From G020353115 sp964389685 (GTDB taxonomy: Bacteria > Bacteroidota > Bacteroidia > Bacteroidales > VadinHA17): 16,109 bases of DNA. The position numbers were made by a program, and so were the translations under genes. Of this stretch, positions 14,968 through 16,109 are shown piece after piece. The notes below the pieces were generated by a model. It was not told where the DNA came from. It made no database searches and saw only the letters and a program-made list of their open reading frames with translations. The first letter of the stretch is position 1. Every line of letters begins with the position of its first letter. Where the stretch lies: NCBI GenBank assembly GCA_964389685.1, contig CAYMFM010000084.1, positions 1 through 16,109 of the forward strand, given 5' to 3'.

Positions 14968-16109
14968 ATGACGTCTCAAACGCTTATTCTGGTTATCTTT
15001 TTCATCCTCGCTCCTTTTTTAATCCTGTTTCTTGAAAAACATTTTATCCTGGTCAGGAAAGTTGGTGCAGTTTTAATTTGCTACGGTTTGGGATTGATCA
15101 TCGGTAATTTAGGGATCCTTCCTGAAGGGAGTGAGAAGTACCAGAAATTATTGATGAATATAACCATTCCGATTGCCCTGCCGTTGATCCTTTTTTCATT
15201 AAATGTCAGGAGATGGTTAAAGATGGCCGGTTCAGCCATGCTATCCCTGGGCATCGGGTTATTCACCGTCATTGCAATGGTTATTGCCGGCTACTTCATT
15301 TTTGTTGATGATATCGATGAAATCTGGAAAGTCACCGGAATGCTTGTGAGCGTGTACACCGGAGGAACACCAAACATGGCTGCCATGAAGACTGCCCTGA
15401 ACGTAAACCAGGAACTTTACCTCATGACGCACACCTACGATCTGTTTTTGGGAGCCATCTATTTGATCTTTATCCTCTCAGTCGGACAGCGGGTTTTCCT
15501 CCTGTTTTTGCGTCCGTTCAAGTCACCCGAAGTTGCTCCTTCATCTGCAGAGATTAACACGGAGGAGGATTTTGAATCGTATGAAGGCATCTTTACAAAA
15601 AAAAACTTCTTACCGCTTCTGGCCGCATTTGGATTGTCGCTGCTTATCGTTGCAGCCAGTTATGGATTGAGTCTCCTCTTTCCGGAAAGTTTCATGACAG
15701 CAGCAATCATACTCCTGATCACAACCTTCAGTATCGCGCTCTCCTTTGTTCCAAAAATCAATAGAATTAAAAAAACGTTTCAGGGAGGGATGTACATCAT
15801 CCTTATATTCTGCCTGGTAGTAGCCTCCATGGCAGACATCCGTCAGCTGGCTAATATTACATTTTCTCTTTTCTGGTTCGTTGCACTGGTTATGTTCGGG
15901 TCACACTTTCTTCATGCCCTGATCGCCAGATTCTTCAGGTTAGATGCCGATACCGTGATCATTTCAGGAAGTGCCCTGATCTGTTCTCCACCGTTTGTAC
16001 CCGTTATAGCAGGCGCGTTAAAGAACCGGGAGGTGATACTGACCGGGCTCGCAGTCGGAATCGCCGGGTATGCAGTCGGAAATTACCTTGGCGTGTTGAT
16101 TGCCTATGT
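14968..16109 (+). CDS. DUF819 family multi-pass inner-membrane protein (3' end cut by window edge)
   Basis: I translated 380 codons from the ATG at 14968-14970; the frame stays open to the window edge. Members of DUF819 (PF05684, including YjcL) are about 400 residues, so it is almost complete. The chain is strongly hydrophobic with about ten to twelve membrane helices, beginning at residues 5-21. Recognisable family blocks are ITIPIALPLILFSLNVRRW (65-83), VSVYTGGTPNMAA in the middle, and near the end LICSPPFVPVIAGALKNRE with a glycine-rich helix. The two glycine/proline-rich re-entrant-looking segments resemble those of ion-coupled carriers. The family has no firmly established substrate. 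Divergent placement next to a secreted dipeptidase makes a peptide or amino-acid transporter plausible (inference). No Shine-Dalgarno sequence is seen, as is usual in Bacteroidota. Confidence 0.88.
   Translation, partial: MTSQTLILVIFFILAPFLILFLEKHFILVRKVGAVLICYGLGLIIGNLGILPEGSEKYQKLLMNITIPIALPLILFSLNVRRWLKMAGSAMLSLGIGLFTVIAMVIAGYFIFVDDIDEIWKVTGMLVSVYTGGTPNMAAMKTALNVNQELYLMTHTYDLFLGAIYLIFILSVGQRVFLLFLRPFKSPEVAPSSAEINTEEDFESYEGIFTKKNFLPLLAAFGLSLLIVAASYGLSLLFPESFMTAAIILLITTFSIALSFVPKINRIKKTFQGGMYIILIFCLVVASMADIRQLANITFSLFWFVALVMFGSHFLHALIARFFRLDADTVIISGSALICSPPFVPVIAGALKNREVILTGLAVGIAGYAVGNYLGVLIAY

Noticed and set aside
14968..15272. A minus-strand frame at 15081-15272
   Set aside because: Antisense to the DUF819 gene, which has a strong membrane-protein pattern and family motifs.
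1..16109. CRISPR arrays, tRNA/rRNA genes, insertion sequences or prophage genes
   Set aside because: No regularly spaced repeats, tRNA-like cloverleaf, transposase or phage-type protein could be seen on either strand by eye.

Overview
The window looks like part of a Bacteroidota chromosome, probably a free-living or environmental member of the Bacteroidales/Marinilabiliales type. The grounds are the mix of protein families (Tat-secreted Gfo/Idh/MocA oxidoreductases, 3-keto-disaccharide hydrolase, ThuA, GH38), the A/T-rich leaders without Shine-Dalgarno sequences, the short lipoprotein signals and the moderate GC. The genus-level guess is family knowledge and inference; no rRNA or other marker gene is present.

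Layout. Ten genes lie on the minus strand and are read from high to low coordinates: M19 dipeptidase lipoprotein (14747-13515), a likely terminator (about 13451-13484), endonuclease/exonuclease/phosphatase-fold lipoprotein (13413-12541), UroD-like methyltransferase-fold protein (12476-11415), exported GH38 alpha-mannosidase-type enzyme (11401-7808), tetraheme NapC/NirT cytochrome fused to a SUMF1/FGE-like domain (7658-6111), Tat-secreted Gfo/Idh/MocA oxidoreductase C (6080-4719), oxidoreductase B (4600-3299), ThuA-domain lipoprotein (3212-1983), exported 3-keto-disaccharide hydrolase/DUF1080 protein (1969-1235) and oxidoreductase A (1199 to beyond the left edge). One gene on the plus strand, a DUF819 multi-pass membrane protein, starts at 14968 and runs off the right edge. 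It is divergent from the dipeptidase across a 220-bp region with several inverted and direct repeats. No gene-free stretch exceeds 300 bases. Gaps of 13-150 bp separate the minus-strand genes, so 13413 to the left edge may be one long operon or two or three consecutive ones.

How the genes may work together. Three secreted NAD(P)-type sugar dehydrogenase-like proteins, a DUF1080 protein and a ThuA protein match the toolkit of the recently recognised route in which a sugar is oxidised at C3 to a 3-keto-glycoside, cleaved without a classical glycosidase, and reduced again. All five carry export signals, so the chemistry appears to be extracytoplasmic. The GH38 enzyme suggests a mannose-containing or related alpha-glycoside substrate. 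The most unusual gene is the cytochrome-SUMF1 fusion, 30 bp upstream of the first dehydrogenase. It carries four CxxCH haem motifs and one membrane anchor, and could exchange electrons between the quinone pool and the periplasmic sugar redox enzymes. That link is inference. No SusC/SusD pair, sugar transporter, regulator, sulfatase or corrinoid protein is visible. The M19 dipeptidase and DUF819 gene look like a separate unit, possibly for peptide or murein-dipeptide use.
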